35,355 nucleotides of DNA from Nevskiaceae bacterium (GTDB taxonomy: Bacteria; Pseudomonadota; Gammaproteobacteria; Nevskiales; Nevskiaceae), in contig JAKFXK010000056.1 of the NCBI GenBank assembly GCA_021731445.1, positions 1 to 35,355 of the forward strand, read 5' to 3'. Below the pieces are notes generated by a model. It was given only the letters and a program-made list of their open reading frames with translations. It had not been told where the DNA came from and made no database searches. Positions within the stretch are counted from its first letter, which is position 1. Every line of letters starts with the position of its first letter. This document shows, in pieces, positions 1 to 8,653 of the stretch. A program made the position numbers and the translations under genes.

Positions 1-3000
1 ACCCCAGCTCCCACACCCAGCGTTGCAGTGGGTGCAGCGCAGGCTGCTGAGAGCAACAGCGGCAGTGCGTCACTTGTCTACGTCATTACCTTGAGCTCCG
101 TAACGACGGTGCCAGTCACGGTGGCTTACGCCACATCCAATGGCACCGCGACCGCTGGCAGCGATTACACCGCCGCCTCCGGCACGGCTACGATTCCTGC
201 TGGGCAGACCACGACCAACGTGCCAGTGACGGTGAGCGGCGATTTCACCATCGAGCCTGACGAGACCTTAACGCTGACCCTGAGCAACCCGCAGAACGCA
301 ACACTGGGAACCGCCACCGGCATCGGCACCATCAGCAACGATGACGCCGCCGCCGCCGCGCCGACGGGGTTGTCAGCCGCACCCGGAAACCGCAGGGCCA
401 CAATCAGTTTCACGCCGGCGAGCGGTGGCGCGTCAGCGGTGACGAACTATCAGTACTCCACGGATGATGGCTTGACGTTTACCGCCTTCACCCCTGCCGT
501 TACCACTTCGCCGGTCACGATCTTCGGCCTCACCAATGGCACCACTTATCAGGTCAAGCTGCAGGCGGTGGATTCTTCCGGTCCCGGAACTGCATCCAGC
601 GCCGTAGGCGTCACGCCAGTGGCGCAGGTCGCCAGCGAGCCACGCAACCTCGTGGCCACTGCTGGTGACGCCCAGGTGTCCGTGGCCTTCGAGGCGCCGA
701 GCGACAATGGCGGGGAGCCCATCACCAACTACGAGTATTCGACCGACAACGGCACGACATACATCCCACGCAATCCGGCGAGTGCCACTTCCCCGGTGGT
801 GATCACCGGCTTGAACAACGGCACGGTCTATCAGATCAGGCTGCGGGCCGTGAACGCGAGAGGCAGTGGTGCGGCGTCGAACGCCGTGAGCGCGACGCCA
901 GTCGCCAATACGGCCAGCCCGTTTGCAAACATGGGAGGCACCACGGAGCCGCTCTACACCTATCAGTGGGCACTTAAGAAGCTGACCAGCTTCTTCGCGG
1001 GCTTGGCGGGCATCAATTACACCGCCAACGACGGCAACGATCTCAACGTTGAAGCAGTGCATACCAACACCTATGCCAATCCCACTGGCGAGGTGAAGGG
1101 GCTTGGCGTCAACGTGCTGGTGCTCGACGATGGTGTCGATATCCGCAACGAGGATCTCATCGACAACGCCGATGTGACGATGACGCGCAACTTCGAGTTC
1201 GCGGCCGCCGATGCGGCTGACTCCGAGTTTGGCAAGTTCAAGGCCAGCGATGCCGCTGCGATGAAGGCCAAGGACGATCCGACGCCGGTGACCAAGGCTG
1301 CCAACGTCGAGGCCTCACACGGCACCGACGTGGCGGGGATTATTGCGGCAGCACAAAATGGCAAGGGCGTGATGGGCATTGCACCCCGCGTCAAACTGGG
1401 TGGTGCCGCCTTTCTGGCAACCGCAAATCCAGATACCACCGAGGCCTATGGTGGCGGTGTTTGGGCCAACAGGGCCGATCTCATCAATGCCTCTTTTGGC
1501 AGCAATCCATCTACACCGCCGATGTATGCCGGTGATGGCAGCAACAACACGGCCTTGCGCGGCATCGTGCCAACGGCGACCGATGCGGCACCGCTGACAC
1601 TCACGGCCCAGGGCCTGCGCGCAGGCAAGGGTGCTCTGTTCATCAAGGCGACCGGCAATGAGTTTGGCGGGGTGGGGATGCGCGACTGCGAGGTTCACGG
1701 CGCGCCGCTCGCCACACCGTTCAAGAACAAGGTGAGCTGTGAACAAGCCGTCAACGACCTTGAAACGCTGGAGCCGATGACGATGAACGTCGCATCGATC
1801 AATGCAGCGGGCATGAAGTCGAGCTACTCCAATGCCAGTCCGCTGAACTGGGTGTCTGGCACTGGTGGCGAGTTTGGCAATGGCGGTTCGCATGGCCAGG
1901 ACAAGGGCGGTGACGATACCGGTGGCCCGGTGATGTTCTCCACCGACCTGCGCACCCTGACCCGTGGTTATTCCCGCAACGGTGCGAGCAACTCCATCCC
2001 CTTCCACCTGGGCACGACGAAGAGCGCGCAGAACGTGGACGAGAACCCCAATGGGGACTACTCGACCATGAACGGCACCTCGGCGGCAACACCGTCGGTC
2101 ACTGGGGTAGTTGCACTCATGCTGTCGGCCAACCCCAGCCTGGGCTGGCGTGACGTGCGTGAAATCCTGGCGGCGACATCGCGCAAGATGGATGTCACCT
2201 ATCCAACGCGCGTCGGCAGCATCAAGCTGTTTGATTTGGTCGGCCGCGTATTCACCGCAGACGATGCGACCCCTGCCAACGCGCTGGTCGCCGATGCGAC
2301 GACCGTACTGCTCGACTATGGCTGGCAAACCACGGGCGGCAAGGCAATGACCTCGGCGGGCGGGCGTGATCTGGACTACTCCACCTGGTATGGCTTTGGT
2401 CTGGCGGATGCCAAGAAAGCCGTCGAAGCTGCCAAGGCCTATGGCACAGCTGACAGCAATCTCTTGCGCACTTCGCTGACGCCAGCCGACAGTGCGGGTG
2501 TGGCGTTCAACAAGATCAACAACCTTGCCGGCCAAGCGATCCAGACGACTCCCACCCTGAGCTACGGCAAGGTGACCAAGCTGGGTGAGTTCCCCGCCAC
2601 TGGTGTGGCGATCGAGCAGTTGCAGCTCAGAGTGTCTGGTGGCACGGATGCTGGCACGCAGTTCTGCATCGGCAGTGTCGGGTTTGCGGTGAAATCGCCC
2701 GATGGCAGGGTCTCGCTGCTCTCGACCCCGCTCAACACCTTCTACAGCGACGCCAACAAGGTTGGAGCTGACTTCAAGCCAGTGGCCACTTCTGCAATGA
2801 ACTACACCTTGGGCAGCTATGCGTTCTATGGCTCTGCTCCGGCAGCCGCAGGCAAGTTCGAGGTGTTCGCCATCACCACAAGACCCACGACCGGAACGGC
2901 GACGGAGGATCGCAGCCGCTGCGGCACGGTGGGCAGTCAGGGGGTTGGATTCGACAACGTGCAAACCAACCTCGTCGTGGAGTACCGCATCCTGCCGCGT

Positions 3001-3045
3001 GTGCTGTTGCGCAAAAACAATACGGCTGCCCCTGTTGGCCCCTGA
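1..3045 (+). CDS. Secreted kexin-like S8 serine protease with Calx-beta, two FN3 domains and a P domain (5' end missing)
   Basis: The frame is open to the window edge, so the signal peptide and true start are missing; the GTG at 28 is only the first start-like codon. Counting from that GTG, residues 1-105 look like a Calx-beta repeat (acidic end near [14 protein letters not shown]), about 108-200 and 201-294 are fibronectin type III domains, and about 355-810 are a subtilase domain. The catalytic set is visible: Asp367 (VLVLDDGVD), His431 (SHGTDVAG), oxyanion Asn544 (ATGNE) and Ser685 (NGTSAATP). About 860-985 resembles the proprotein-convertase P domain, which makes the enzyme kexin-like. 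It should cleave proteins outside the cell or at the surface. No I9 propeptide is seen in the visible part, but the next gene may supply one. The family call is firm; the substrate is unknown. Confidence 0.93.
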   Translation, partial: TPAPTPSVAVGAAQAAESNSGSASLVYVITLSSVTTVPVTVAYATSNGTATAGSDYTAASGTATIPAGQTTTNVPVTVSGDFTIEPDETLTLTLSNPQNATLGTATGIGTISNDDAAAAAPTGLSAAPGNRRATISFTPASGGASAVTNYQYSTDDGLTFTAFTPAVTTSPVTIFGLTNGTTYQVKLQAVDSSGPGTASSAVGVTPVAQVASEPRNLVATAGDAQVSVAFEAPSDNGGEPITNYEYSTDNGTTYIPRNPASATSPVVITGLNNGTVYQIRLRAVNARGSGAASNAVSATPVANTASPFANMGGTTEPLYTYQWALKKLTSFFAGLAGINYTANDGNDLNVEAVHTNTYANPTGEVKGLGVNVLVLDDGVDIRNEDLIDNADVTMTRNFEFAAADAADSEFGKFKASDAAAMKAKDDPTPVTKAANVEASHGTDVAGIIAAAQNGKGVMGIAPRVKLGGAAFLATANPDTTEAYGGGVWANRADLINASFGSNPSTPPMYAGDGSNNTALRGIVPTATDAAPLTLTAQGLRAGKGALFIKATGNEFGGVGMRDCEVHGAPLATPFKNKVSCEQAVNDLETLEPMTMNVASINAAGMKSSYSNASPLNWVSGTGGEFGNGGSHGQDKGGDDTGGPVMFSTDLRTLTRGYSRNGASNSIPFHLGTTKSAQNVDENPNGDYSTMNGTSAATPSVTGVVALMLSANPSLGWRDVREILAATSRKMDVTYPTRVGSIKLFDLVGRVFTADDATPANALVADATTVLLDYGWQTTGGKAMTSAGGRDLDYSTWYGFGLADAKKAVEAAKAYGTADSNLLRTSLTPADSAGVAFNKINNLAGQAIQTTPTLSYGKVTKLGEFPATGVAIEQLQLRVSGGTDAGTQFCIGSVGFAVKSPDGRVSLLSTPLNTFYSDANKVGADFKPVATSAMNYTLGSYAFYGSAPAAAGKFEVFAITTRPTTGTATEDRSRCGTVGSQGVGFDNVQTNLVVEYRILPRVLLRKNNTAAPVGP

Positions 3046-3091
3046 ACACGCCAAGCCATCCCAAGGACTCTTCAACATCTAGGTGATCAAT

Positions 3092-3568
3092 ATGAAACTC
3101 ATTAAAATTCTTGGTCTCAGCGCATTGCTGATGCCTGCGCTGCTGGGTGTGGCGCAGGCGGCGGCACTGGAGATTGGGCAGCGCCTGTCACCCCAGCAGA
3201 TCAAGGCACTGGCAACGCAGACCATGACCGTGGGTGGGCAAAAACTGAAAGTGCTGACGGCCAGCAGTCCCAAGGCAGGCAGCAATTCGACTCAGCCGAC
3301 CACGATGGTCATCAATACTCTGGGTGCCGTCGGTGAGAGCCGCAACGAGGTGCTGGTGTCGCAGGTCAGCACCGCAGTGGTGCGCAGCGCAGTCAGCCGC
3401 CTGGGACTTTCCACGGTGTCAGCCCATTACTACGACCATACCGGCATCACAGCACTGCGCTTTGCGAGCTTTGACCAGACGGTATGGGCACGGGACCAGC
3501 TGGCGCAGCGTTTGCCACAGGCTGTTGTCGCGGTGCCTGTGCAGTACGCCGTATCGAAACCACGCTGA
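3092..3568 (+). CDS. Small exported protein, candidate external chaperone or inhibitor of the upstream S8 protease
   Basis: The ATG at 3092 is chosen because AGGTGA (3081-3086) gives a Shine-Dalgarno five bases upstream; a GTG at 3083 is in frame but lies inside that site. The product is 158 residues with a clear signal peptide (MKLIKILGLSALLMPALLG, ending AQA). The last 70 residues can be read as beta-alpha-beta-beta-alpha-beta, from NEVLVSQ through YYDHTGITALRF to AVVAVPVQY, which is the layout of subtilase I9 propeptides. The gene starts 46 bases after the protease stop, so the two are probably co-transcribed. Known parallel: the kexin-like protease of Aeromonas sobria matures with help from a separate small protein (ORF2) encoded just downstream. 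The link here rests on size, position and predicted fold, not on seen identity. Confidence 0.8.
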   Translation: MKLIKILGLSALLMPALLGVAQAAALEIGQRLSPQQIKALATQTMTVGGQKLKVLTASSPKAGSNSTQPTTMVINTLGAVGESRNEVLVSQVSTAVVRSAVSRLGLSTVSAHYYDHTGITALRFASFDQTVWARDQLAQRLPQAVVAVPVQYAVSKPR

Positions 3569-3585
3569 TTTCAGCTATTGAAGAA

Positions 3586-3618
3586 GGGTGCGGGGGCTTG
3601 GCCACCGCACCCTTTTTT
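3586..3618 (+). terminator. Rho-independent terminator after the protease/chaperone pair
   Basis: An 8-bp perfect stem GGGTGCGG/CCGCACCC (3586-3593 and 3605-3612) is followed directly by six T (3613-3618). It lies 18 bases after the stop of the small exported protein and would end the protease transcript. Confidence 0.85.
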
Positions 3619-3670
3619 GTGGCCCGCAGGTTTTGCGGACCGCCGCAGTGCAAGGGGGGCGCTATTCCCG

Positions 3671-3734
3671 CGATGGGTTAACCCCATCGTCGAAGGTCTT
3701 CCGTTTAAGTGATGGCAAGCTGGTTTGGCTTGCC
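3671..3734. promoter_or_regulatory. Two inverted repeats in the leader of the VWA lipoprotein gene
   Basis: CGATGGG-TTAAC-CCCATCG spans 3671-3689 and GGCAAGC-TGGTTTG-GCTTGCC spans 3714-3734. Both have perfect 7-bp arms. The second ends 7 bases before the GGAGG ribosome-binding site (3742-3746), so it could be an operator or an RNA hairpin controlling the next gene. No T-run follows either. The function is a guess. Confidence 0.35.
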
Positions 3735-3751
3735 TACTTTTGGAGGCTGCC

Positions 3752-5536
3752 ATGCCCAACTTTCGCCTTACCGCCATCGCCTTCGCGGTGCTCACTTTCA
3801 GCGCCTGCTCCACCACGCCGATACCGCAACGCGGGCCCGGGACAGTACCGCCGTCAGAGCAGTCTGCTGTCCCGGTGCCGGATGTCCTCGTCGAAGTACC
3901 CGCGCCGTTGCCGTCGCCATCGCCTCCTCCATATCAAGCGGCCCTTGCCCGCGATGAGGCAGTGGCTTCCGTCGATGCGCTAAAGCAAAGCCGCACCGAG
4001 AGCCGCCGCGATAATTTGGCAGCCATGGTCAAGGCTGCACCCGCTACAGGCGTGGCTTATGCGATGGCACCGGCCCCGATTTCGCAGCCTGCGGATCGTG
4101 AAAACTACGCGCACCTCAGCGACAACCCCATCCATCGCGCGGCCGAGCAGCCGGTCTCCACCTTCAGCATCGATGTCGATACCGGTAGCTACAGCAATGT
4201 GCGGCGCTTCCTCAATCAGGGCCAGTTGCCGCCGACCGATGCGGTGCGGGTGGAGGAACTCATCAACTACTTCACGCTCGCCGACGCGCCCGCGAAGTCG
4301 CTCGACACGCCGTTTGCCGTGCACACCGAAGTCGCCACCACGCCCTGGAATGCGAAGACCAAGCTATTGCGCGTCGGCATCAAGGGCTACGCGCCGACGG
4401 GGCCGACGCCGCCGTCCAATCTGGTCTTTCTCGTCGATGTCTCAGGCTCGATGAACAGCCCCGAGCGGCTGCCGCTGGTCAAGTCCTCGCTGAAGCTGCT
4501 GGTCAAGCAGCTGAGTCCGAAGGACCGCATCAGCCTCGTCACCTATGCGGGCTCCACCGCCGTGGTGCTGGAGCCGACGCCGGGCGATCAGCGCGCCACC
4601 ATCGAGCAGGCGATCGACCGCCTCGGCGCCGGTGGCAGCACGGCGGGCGGGGCGGGCATCCAGCTCGCCTACCAGCAGGCCGAGAAGGCTTTCATCAAAG
4701 GCGGCAACAACCGCATCCTGCTGGCGACCGATGGTGACTTCAACGTCGGCGTGACGCGCTTCGAGACGCTGATCGACATGGTCCAGGAGAAGCGCAAGAC
4801 CGGCGTAGCACTTACCACCCTGGGCTACGGCACCAACAATTACAACGAGCATCTGATGGAGCAGCTCGCCGATAGCGGCGATGGCAACTACAGCTACATC
4901 GACAGCTTGCAGGAGGCGCAGAAAGTGCTGGTCGCGCAGCGCAGTGCGACGCTGCTGACGATTGCGCGCGACGTGAAGATCCAGGTCGAGTTCAACCCCG
5001 CGCAGGTCGCCGAGTACCGCCTGATCGGCTATGAGAACCGTGCGCTCAAGCGCGAAGACTTCAGCAACGACCAGATCGATGCCGGTGACATCGGTGCCGG
5101 GCATTCGGTCACGGCGCTGTATGAAGTGGCACTGGTGGGCGAGGGCGGCGAACGCAACGAGCCGCTGCGCTACGGCAGCGAGGCCAGGCCGGCCGCCAAG
5201 GGCGAAGAACTGGCGTTCGTTCGCCTGCGCTACAAGCGCCCCGGGCAGGACAAAAGCCGTCTCATCGAGCAGCCGGTGCGCGCGGGCAGCGCGGTCGCGT
5301 TCTCCCAGGCCAGCGACGCGCTGCGTCTGACGGCAGCCGTCGCGGCCTTCGGCCAGAAACTAAAAGGCGGCACCTACACGGGCGATTTCGGTTACGAGCA
5401 GATTGCGGCGCTCGCCAAGTCGGCGCGTGCGGTGGACGAGAGCGAATCGGTCGGCGAGTTCGTGCAGCTGGTGGGCTTGGCACAGGGCTTGACCGCCTCC
5501 GCTACTCCGCCCACGACGCTCAGCGTCGCCGAGTAG
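3752..5536 (+). CDS. VWA-domain lipoprotein of the YfbK type
   Basis: The start is the ATG at 3752, five bases after GGAGG; the frame is open further upstream but has no signal peptide there. The product is 594 residues. The N-terminus is a lipoprotein signal with lipobox FSAC (Cys19), followed by a Pro/Ala-rich linker. A YfbK-type N-terminal region follows (near PVSTFSIDVDTGSYSNVRRF), then a von Willebrand A domain whose metal-binding motif is Asp229-Val-Ser231-Gly-Ser233 (FLVDVSGSM), and a C-terminal DUF3520-like part. E. coli YfbK has the same order and a similar length (about 575). Such proteins probably bind ligands through a divalent metal at the envelope, and the biochemical role is unknown. 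An ECF sigma factor and a probable anti-sigma gene follow closely, so it may belong to an envelope-signalling set. Confidence 0.9.
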   Translation: MPNFRLTAIAFAVLTFSACSTTPIPQRGPGTVPPSEQSAVPVPDVLVEVPAPLPSPSPPPYQAALARDEAVASVDALKQSRTESRRDNLAAMVKAAPATGVAYAMAPAPISQPADRENYAHLSDNPIHRAAEQPVSTFSIDVDTGSYSNVRRFLNQGQLPPTDAVRVEELINYFTLADAPAKSLDTPFAVHTEVATTPWNAKTKLLRVGIKGYAPTGPTPPSNLVFLVDVSGSMNSPERLPLVKSSLKLLVKQLSPKDRISLVTYAGSTAVVLEPTPGDQRATIEQAIDRLGAGGSTAGGAGIQLAYQQAEKAFIKGGNNRILLATDGDFNVGVTRFETLIDMVQEKRKTGVALTTLGYGTNNYNEHLMEQLADSGDGNYSYIDSLQEAQKVLVAQRSATLLTIARDVKIQVEFNPAQVAEYRLIGYENRALKREDFSNDQIDAGDIGAGHSVTALYEVALVGEGGERNEPLRYGSEARPAAKGEELAFVRLRYKRPGQDKSRLIEQPVRAGSAVAFSQASDALRLTAAVAAFGQKLKGGTYTGDFGYEQIAALAKSARAVDESESVGEFVQLVGLAQGLTASATPPTTLSVAE

Positions 5537-5600
5537 CGGTGTGCAGGCCGCGAGGGTCGATGCACTTGGCGCCACGCGCCGGGTCGTCGATCATCGCGGC

Positions 5601-6161
5601 ATGGCTGCCGCCCTCCCTGAGCCGACCGACGAGACGCTGATGCTGCGCTATGCCGCCGGTGAAGCTGCTGCTTTCGCGCCCCTGTATGCGCGGCACAAGG
5701 ATGGTGTCTGGCGCTATCTCCTGCGCGGCAGCCACAACGAGGCCTCAACCGCCGAGTTGTTTCAAGACGTGTGGGCCAGCGTGGTCAGGTCGCGTCACCG
5801 CTACCAGCCCACCGCACGCTTTGCGACCTGGCTGTATCGGCTTGCGCACAATCGCCTGGTCGATCACTGGCGCGCGGCCAAGCCACACGACGAACTGGAT
5901 GAGGAGGCGCAGCAACTCGCCAGCCACGAACACGAAGCACCGGCGGCGAGAGCAGTGCAGTCCGAGCAGGGCGCACGGCTGATTGCCGCGCTCACGGCGC
6001 TCGCACCCGAGCAGCGCGAGGCCTTTCTGCTGCAAGCCGAAGGTGGCCTGTCGCTCGAAGAGATTGCGACGACGCAGGGCGTGGGCCGCGAGACGGTGAA
6101 GAGCCGCCTGCGCTACGCCCTGGTCAAACTCAGAAAGGAGCTTGCCGATGTCTGGCCCTGA
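5601..6161 (+). CDS. RNA polymerase sigma factor, ECF family
   Basis: The product is 186 residues from the ATG at 5601. An in-frame GTG at 5541 would add 20 residues unlike the family, and neither start has a strong ribosome-binding site. Region 2 covers about residues 24-92 (LFQDVWASVVRSRHRY, then FATWLYRLAHNRLVDHWR), binding core polymerase and the -10 element. Region 4 covers about 128-180 with a helix-turn-helix (LSLEEIATTQGVGRETVKSR). The gap from the VWA gene stop is 64 bases. The 3' end overlaps the next gene by 14 bases, typical of a sigma/anti-sigma pair. I could not find its target promoter by eye. The closest named group is unclear, but the ECF assignment is firm. Confidence 0.9.
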   Translation: MAAALPEPTDETLMLRYAAGEAAAFAPLYARHKDGVWRYLLRGSHNEASTAELFQDVWASVVRSRHRYQPTARFATWLYRLAHNRLVDHWRAAKPHDELDEEAQQLASHEHEAPAARAVQSEQGARLIAALTALAPEQREAFLLQAEGGLSLEEIATTQGVGRETVKSRLRYALVKLRKELADVWP

Positions 6162-7236
6162 GTCGAACAAGCCGGATGACCAGTTGCTCGACGAGTTCCT
6201 CGCCGGGCAGGGGGCGGTGCGCGAAACCTATCGCGCGGCGGCGCAGGAGCGGGCACCGGCACATCTCGATGACGGCATCCTGCAAACCGCACAGACCGCG
6301 ATGCGGCAACCGAGAGCGGTGCGCCGCCCGCGCTGGCAGACACCCGTCGCCGCTGCGGCGGTGATGGTGCTCAGCTTCGGTGTGTTCCTGCAGGTGCAGC
6401 GTGATCCGGTGTCGCAGCAGCAGGCCCTGGAGCGCCCGGTGGCAGCAACTGCCCCAGCAGCGCCCGCAGCCGCGAATACCGTGCAGGCGCCGGAGGCGAA
6501 TATGGCCGATGCGCCACCCGAGGCCGTAGCGCCACGGGAGGCTGCTCAGGCAAAGCCAAAGCCCTTCCCGGCGGTGCCGGAAAAGAAGAGCAAGCCTGCC
6601 GTACTGGCAAGGCCTACGGAACAGCGCCGCGATGCGTCCATGCCGGTGCCCCCCCCGTCACCGCCGCCGCCCGCAACCGAGATGAGCATCGATGCCGCAC
6701 CCGCGCTTGCGGCAGCGGCTTCGTCCATGCCGGAGGAACGCGCGAAAGTCGAAGCGATGGCCGACGCAAGGGAGAGCGAGATGCGCAGCGCGCGCGCGGC
6801 CGACTCATCGCGGGCAGCGGCTGGCGCAGGAATGGAGAGCCGCTTACAGGCCGCGAGCCCGCAGAGAGAGTCGGTGATGGGCAAATCTCTGCGCGCCCCT
6901 TCGGCGACGCAGTTCATGGCAGCGCCACAGGGCGGCGCTGCCGAGGCTGCGATCGAGCAATGGGCCGCGAGTTGCCAGCTGCCGTCGGTGTTTCCGCAGG
7001 GTGGCTTGCAGTGGCGAGGCCTCGAAGTGCGCGGCTGGTCGGCCGGGGCCGATGCAGAGCGGCGCATCGCCACCCTGCGTTTCGCGTCCGTCGTGAAACG
7101 TGGCGAGATCGTCGCGGCGCTCGGGCCGCTGGCGGCAAGAACCGAGTTCAGCCGCAGCGATTGCGCGACGCCGGTGGTGCGCGAGTTGCGTGAAGAGGCC
7201 GGCTGGGCGCTGGTCTGTGAGTGCACGGATCCCTGA
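6148..7236 (+). CDS. Single-pass membrane protein, probable anti-sigma factor for the ECF sigma
   Basis: The ATG at 6148 lies 8 bases after AAAGGAG and inside the end of the sigma gene, which suggests translational coupling. The product is 362 residues. About 60 cytoplasmic residues (DDQLLDEFLAGQGAVRETYR) are followed by one membrane segment at about 64-84 (VAAAAVMVLSFGVFLQV). A long low-complexity Ala/Pro/Glu-rich stretch runs to about residue 270, including VPPPSPPPPATEM. The last 95 residues look globular (QWAASCQLPSVFPQGGLQWRGL to LVCECTDP). No zinc anti-sigma HxxxCxxC motif is visible. The call rests on topology and gene order. It may instead be a partner of the VWA lipoprotein. The C-terminal domain should be periplasmic and could sense the signal. 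Confidence 0.75.
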   Translation: MSGPESNKPDDQLLDEFLAGQGAVRETYRAAAQERAPAHLDDGILQTAQTAMRQPRAVRRPRWQTPVAAAAVMVLSFGVFLQVQRDPVSQQQALERPVAATAPAAPAAANTVQAPEANMADAPPEAVAPREAAQAKPKPFPAVPEKKSKPAVLARPTEQRRDASMPVPPPSPPPPATEMSIDAAPALAAAASSMPEERAKVEAMADARESEMRSARAADSSRAAAGAGMESRLQAASPQRESVMGKSLRAPSATQFMAAPQGGAAEAAIEQWAASCQLPSVFPQGGLQWRGLEVRGWSAGADAERRIATLRFASVVKRGEIVAALGPLAARTEFSRSDCATPVVRELREEAGWALVCECTDP

Positions 7237-7264
7237 AAGATCCCTGAAAGGTTAGTGACCCGCT

Positions 7265-7651
7265 CTATCGCACGATCTGCGTGGGATCGCCGAGCGTGCG
7301 GTTGAGCGCGACGGCCTCGCGAGCGAGGCGTCGCACGATCCTCGCGTCGATGCTGTCGCCCTCACGCAGTTCCAGCGTCGCCATCTCGTACTTGCCGCCG
7401 GGCTTGAGCCGCGGCTCGATCTCTCGCAACCGCTGCCCCCGCCAGAAGCCGAACAGCACGCGCTTTTCTTCAGCGCGGATCAGCAGCACCGGGCCGTTCG
7501 CGGAATAGACGAGGTGGCCCCACTTGATGACCTCGTCCAGCGTGGTGGCAGTGCGCACCGTGTTGCGCAGCGCCTCAATACACTCGCGCTGCCAGCCGCC
7601 GAGGCCTTCGACGTAGGCCTCGGGGTTGGCGGCAGCGACGGCCTTCTTCAT
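7265..7651 (-). CDS. DUF1801-domain protein
   Basis: The product is 128 residues starting MKKAVAAANPEAYVEG. The body (WQRECIEALRNTVRTA, DEVIKWGHLVYSANG, RVLFGFWRGQRL, KYEMATLELREGDSID) is characteristic of the DUF1801/YdhG-like family of small cytoplasmic proteins with no assigned activity. It begins 13 bases after the stop of the small membrane protein on the same strand, so it may be the last gene of the psp operon. It ends 28 bases from the stop of the convergent probable anti-sigma gene, and that gap holds no clear terminator, only a direct repeat TCCCTGAAAG. Confidence 0.8.
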   Translation of the reverse strand: MKKAVAAANPEAYVEGLGGWQRECIEALRNTVRTATTLDEVIKWGHLVYSANGPVLLIRAEEKRVLFGFWRGQRLREIEPRLKPGGKYEMATLELREGDSIDARIVRRLAREAVALNRTLGDPTQIVR

Positions 7652-7664
7652 CCGCGACTGGCGC

Positions 7665-7862
7665 TCACGAAGGTTTGTGTCCGAGCGCGCGCGCCGGCAG
7701 CATCAGCAAGGCCTGCAGGAAACTGAAGACACCCTCCACCGCAAAACCCAGCAGGCGGAACGGCAACAGCAGCAACCAGACGATGGGGTAGAGGAGGAGT
7801 GCCAGCAGGGCCAGCGGCCAGCACACCACGAACAGCAGCAGCCAGAGCAGGAAGCCGACCAT
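7665..7862 (-). CDS. Small, very hydrophobic membrane protein in the psp operon
   Basis: The product is 65 residues and almost entirely hydrophobic (FLLWLLLFVVCWPLALLALL, then IVWLLLLPFRLLGFAV), probably two membrane segments and a short basic tail. The ATG follows the pspC stop by only 3 bases, so translation is probably coupled to pspC. I do not recognise a named family. Position suggests a role at the inner membrane with PspB and PspC. A longer overlapping frame on the same strand (7648-8199) was rejected because it overlaps the real pspC. Confidence 0.7.
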   Translation of the reverse strand: MVGFLLWLLLFVVCWPLALLALLLYPIVWLLLLPFRLLGFAVEGVFSFLQALLMLPARALGHKPS

Positions 7863-7865
7863 GGT

Positions 7866-8327
7866 TCAGGCCTTTGGCGGCTTGCCGTTGTCGGCGAGCT
7901 TGTCGATCTCGCGGCGCAGGGCGTCGTCCTTGTTGAGCGCGGCGTCCTCGAGTTTGCGCAGACGTTCGTCGAGGCGCATGAAGCGTTCCTTGATGTCGCG
8001 CATGGAACTGCTCGCGGTCTCGGTGCTGGCGGTGGTGCCCGCAGCGCGTGCGGCAGCGAGCGGCATGTCGCTCCACTTCGGACGGCTGGGGTTGGAGAGC
8101 TCGCCTTCCTCCATCACGTACCAGAGCACGCCATAGACAAGCAGCACTGGCCAGGCAGTGGTGAGCAGGGCAATGGCGACGACGATGACGCGCACCCACT
8201 GCACCTTCCAGTCGAAGTAGTCGGCGATGCCACGGCAGACGCCGGCGATCCAGCCATCGCGCGGGTAGCGTTGCATCTCGGAGAGAAAGCCGGTGCGGAA
8301 CTTGGGTGTTGTGGTGGTGTTGCTCAT
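7866..8327 (-). CDS. pspC: Phage shock protein C with C-terminal coiled coil
   Basis: The product is 153 residues. The PspC domain covers about 18-72: an amphipathic start (YPRDGWIAGVCRGIADYFDW) followed by a long hydrophobic membrane segment (VRVIVVAIALLTTAWPVLLV). PspC is an inner-membrane sensor that with PspB relieves PspA inhibition of PspF when the membrane is stressed. After a Ser/Thr/Ala linker, residues 108-147 form a charged heptad-like helix (MRDIKERFMRLDERLRKLED), making it longer than E. coli PspC (119). The start overlaps the pspB stop by 4 bases (ATGA). Confidence 0.92.
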   Translation of the reverse strand: MSNTTTTPKFRTGFLSEMQRYPRDGWIAGVCRGIADYFDWKVQWVRVIVVAIALLTTAWPVLLVYGVLWYVMEEGELSNPSRPKWSDMPLAAARAAGTTASTETASSSMRDIKERFMRLDERLRKLEDAALNKDDALRREIDKLADNGKPPKA

Positions 8328-8650
8328 GAGCGTCTCCAGCGGGGGTTTTCAGCGTCCATCAGGGTTTCGACGGCATCGAGGCGGTGCTCGATGCGTTCGG
8401 CGAGGCGAGCGAGTTCAGCAAGGTCTTCGTAGGCGGCCGGCCGCACCGGCGCGACCACCGGTGGCGGGGCGAGGTGCCGGGAGCGTGAGCGGTAGTGCAG
8501 GAATAGCCAGATCGGCAATACGAACAGCACGAACAGAATCAGGCCAGCACCCACGGTGCCAGCGACCACGATGGCGACATCCGGAATGTCGGAAGAGATT
8601 TGCACCGCTCCATGTGCGGCGTCTGGCAGCTTGTCGATATTGATTTCCAC
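8324..8650 (-). CDS. pspB: Phage shock protein B
   Basis: The product is 108 residues, longer than E. coli PspB (74) because of an N-terminal extension of about 24. The membrane segment is at about 25-52 (VAIVVAGTVGAGLILFVLFV), followed by a basic stop-transfer (HYRSRSRH), a Pro-rich linker and a C-terminal coiled coil ending LDAVETLMDAENPRWRR. That end closely matches the conserved PspB C-terminus. It acts with PspC at the inner membrane in stress sensing. It starts 3 bases after pspA and overlaps pspC by 4. Confidence 0.9.
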   Translation of the reverse strand: MEINIDKLPDAAHGAVQISSDIPDVAIVVAGTVGAGLILFVLFVLPIWLFLHYRSRSRHLAPPPVVAPVRPAAYEDLAELARLAERIEHRLDAVETLMDAENPRWRRS

Positions 8651-8653
8651 GGT

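Noticed and set aside
1315-3078. 587-codon open frame on the minus strand
   Set aside because: It lies wholly opposite the S8 protease, whose domains and catalytic residues are clear. Its translation is Arg/His/Gly-rich without any family pattern, as expected from GC-rich antisense.
3619-3751. Possible ECF autoregulatory promoter before the VWA gene
   Set aside because: I looked for paired -35/-10 elements typical of ECF promoters and found no convincing match.
7626-8432. 268-codon plus-strand frame across the psp genes
   Set aside because: It is antisense to pspC and its neighbours, which are well recognised on the minus strand.
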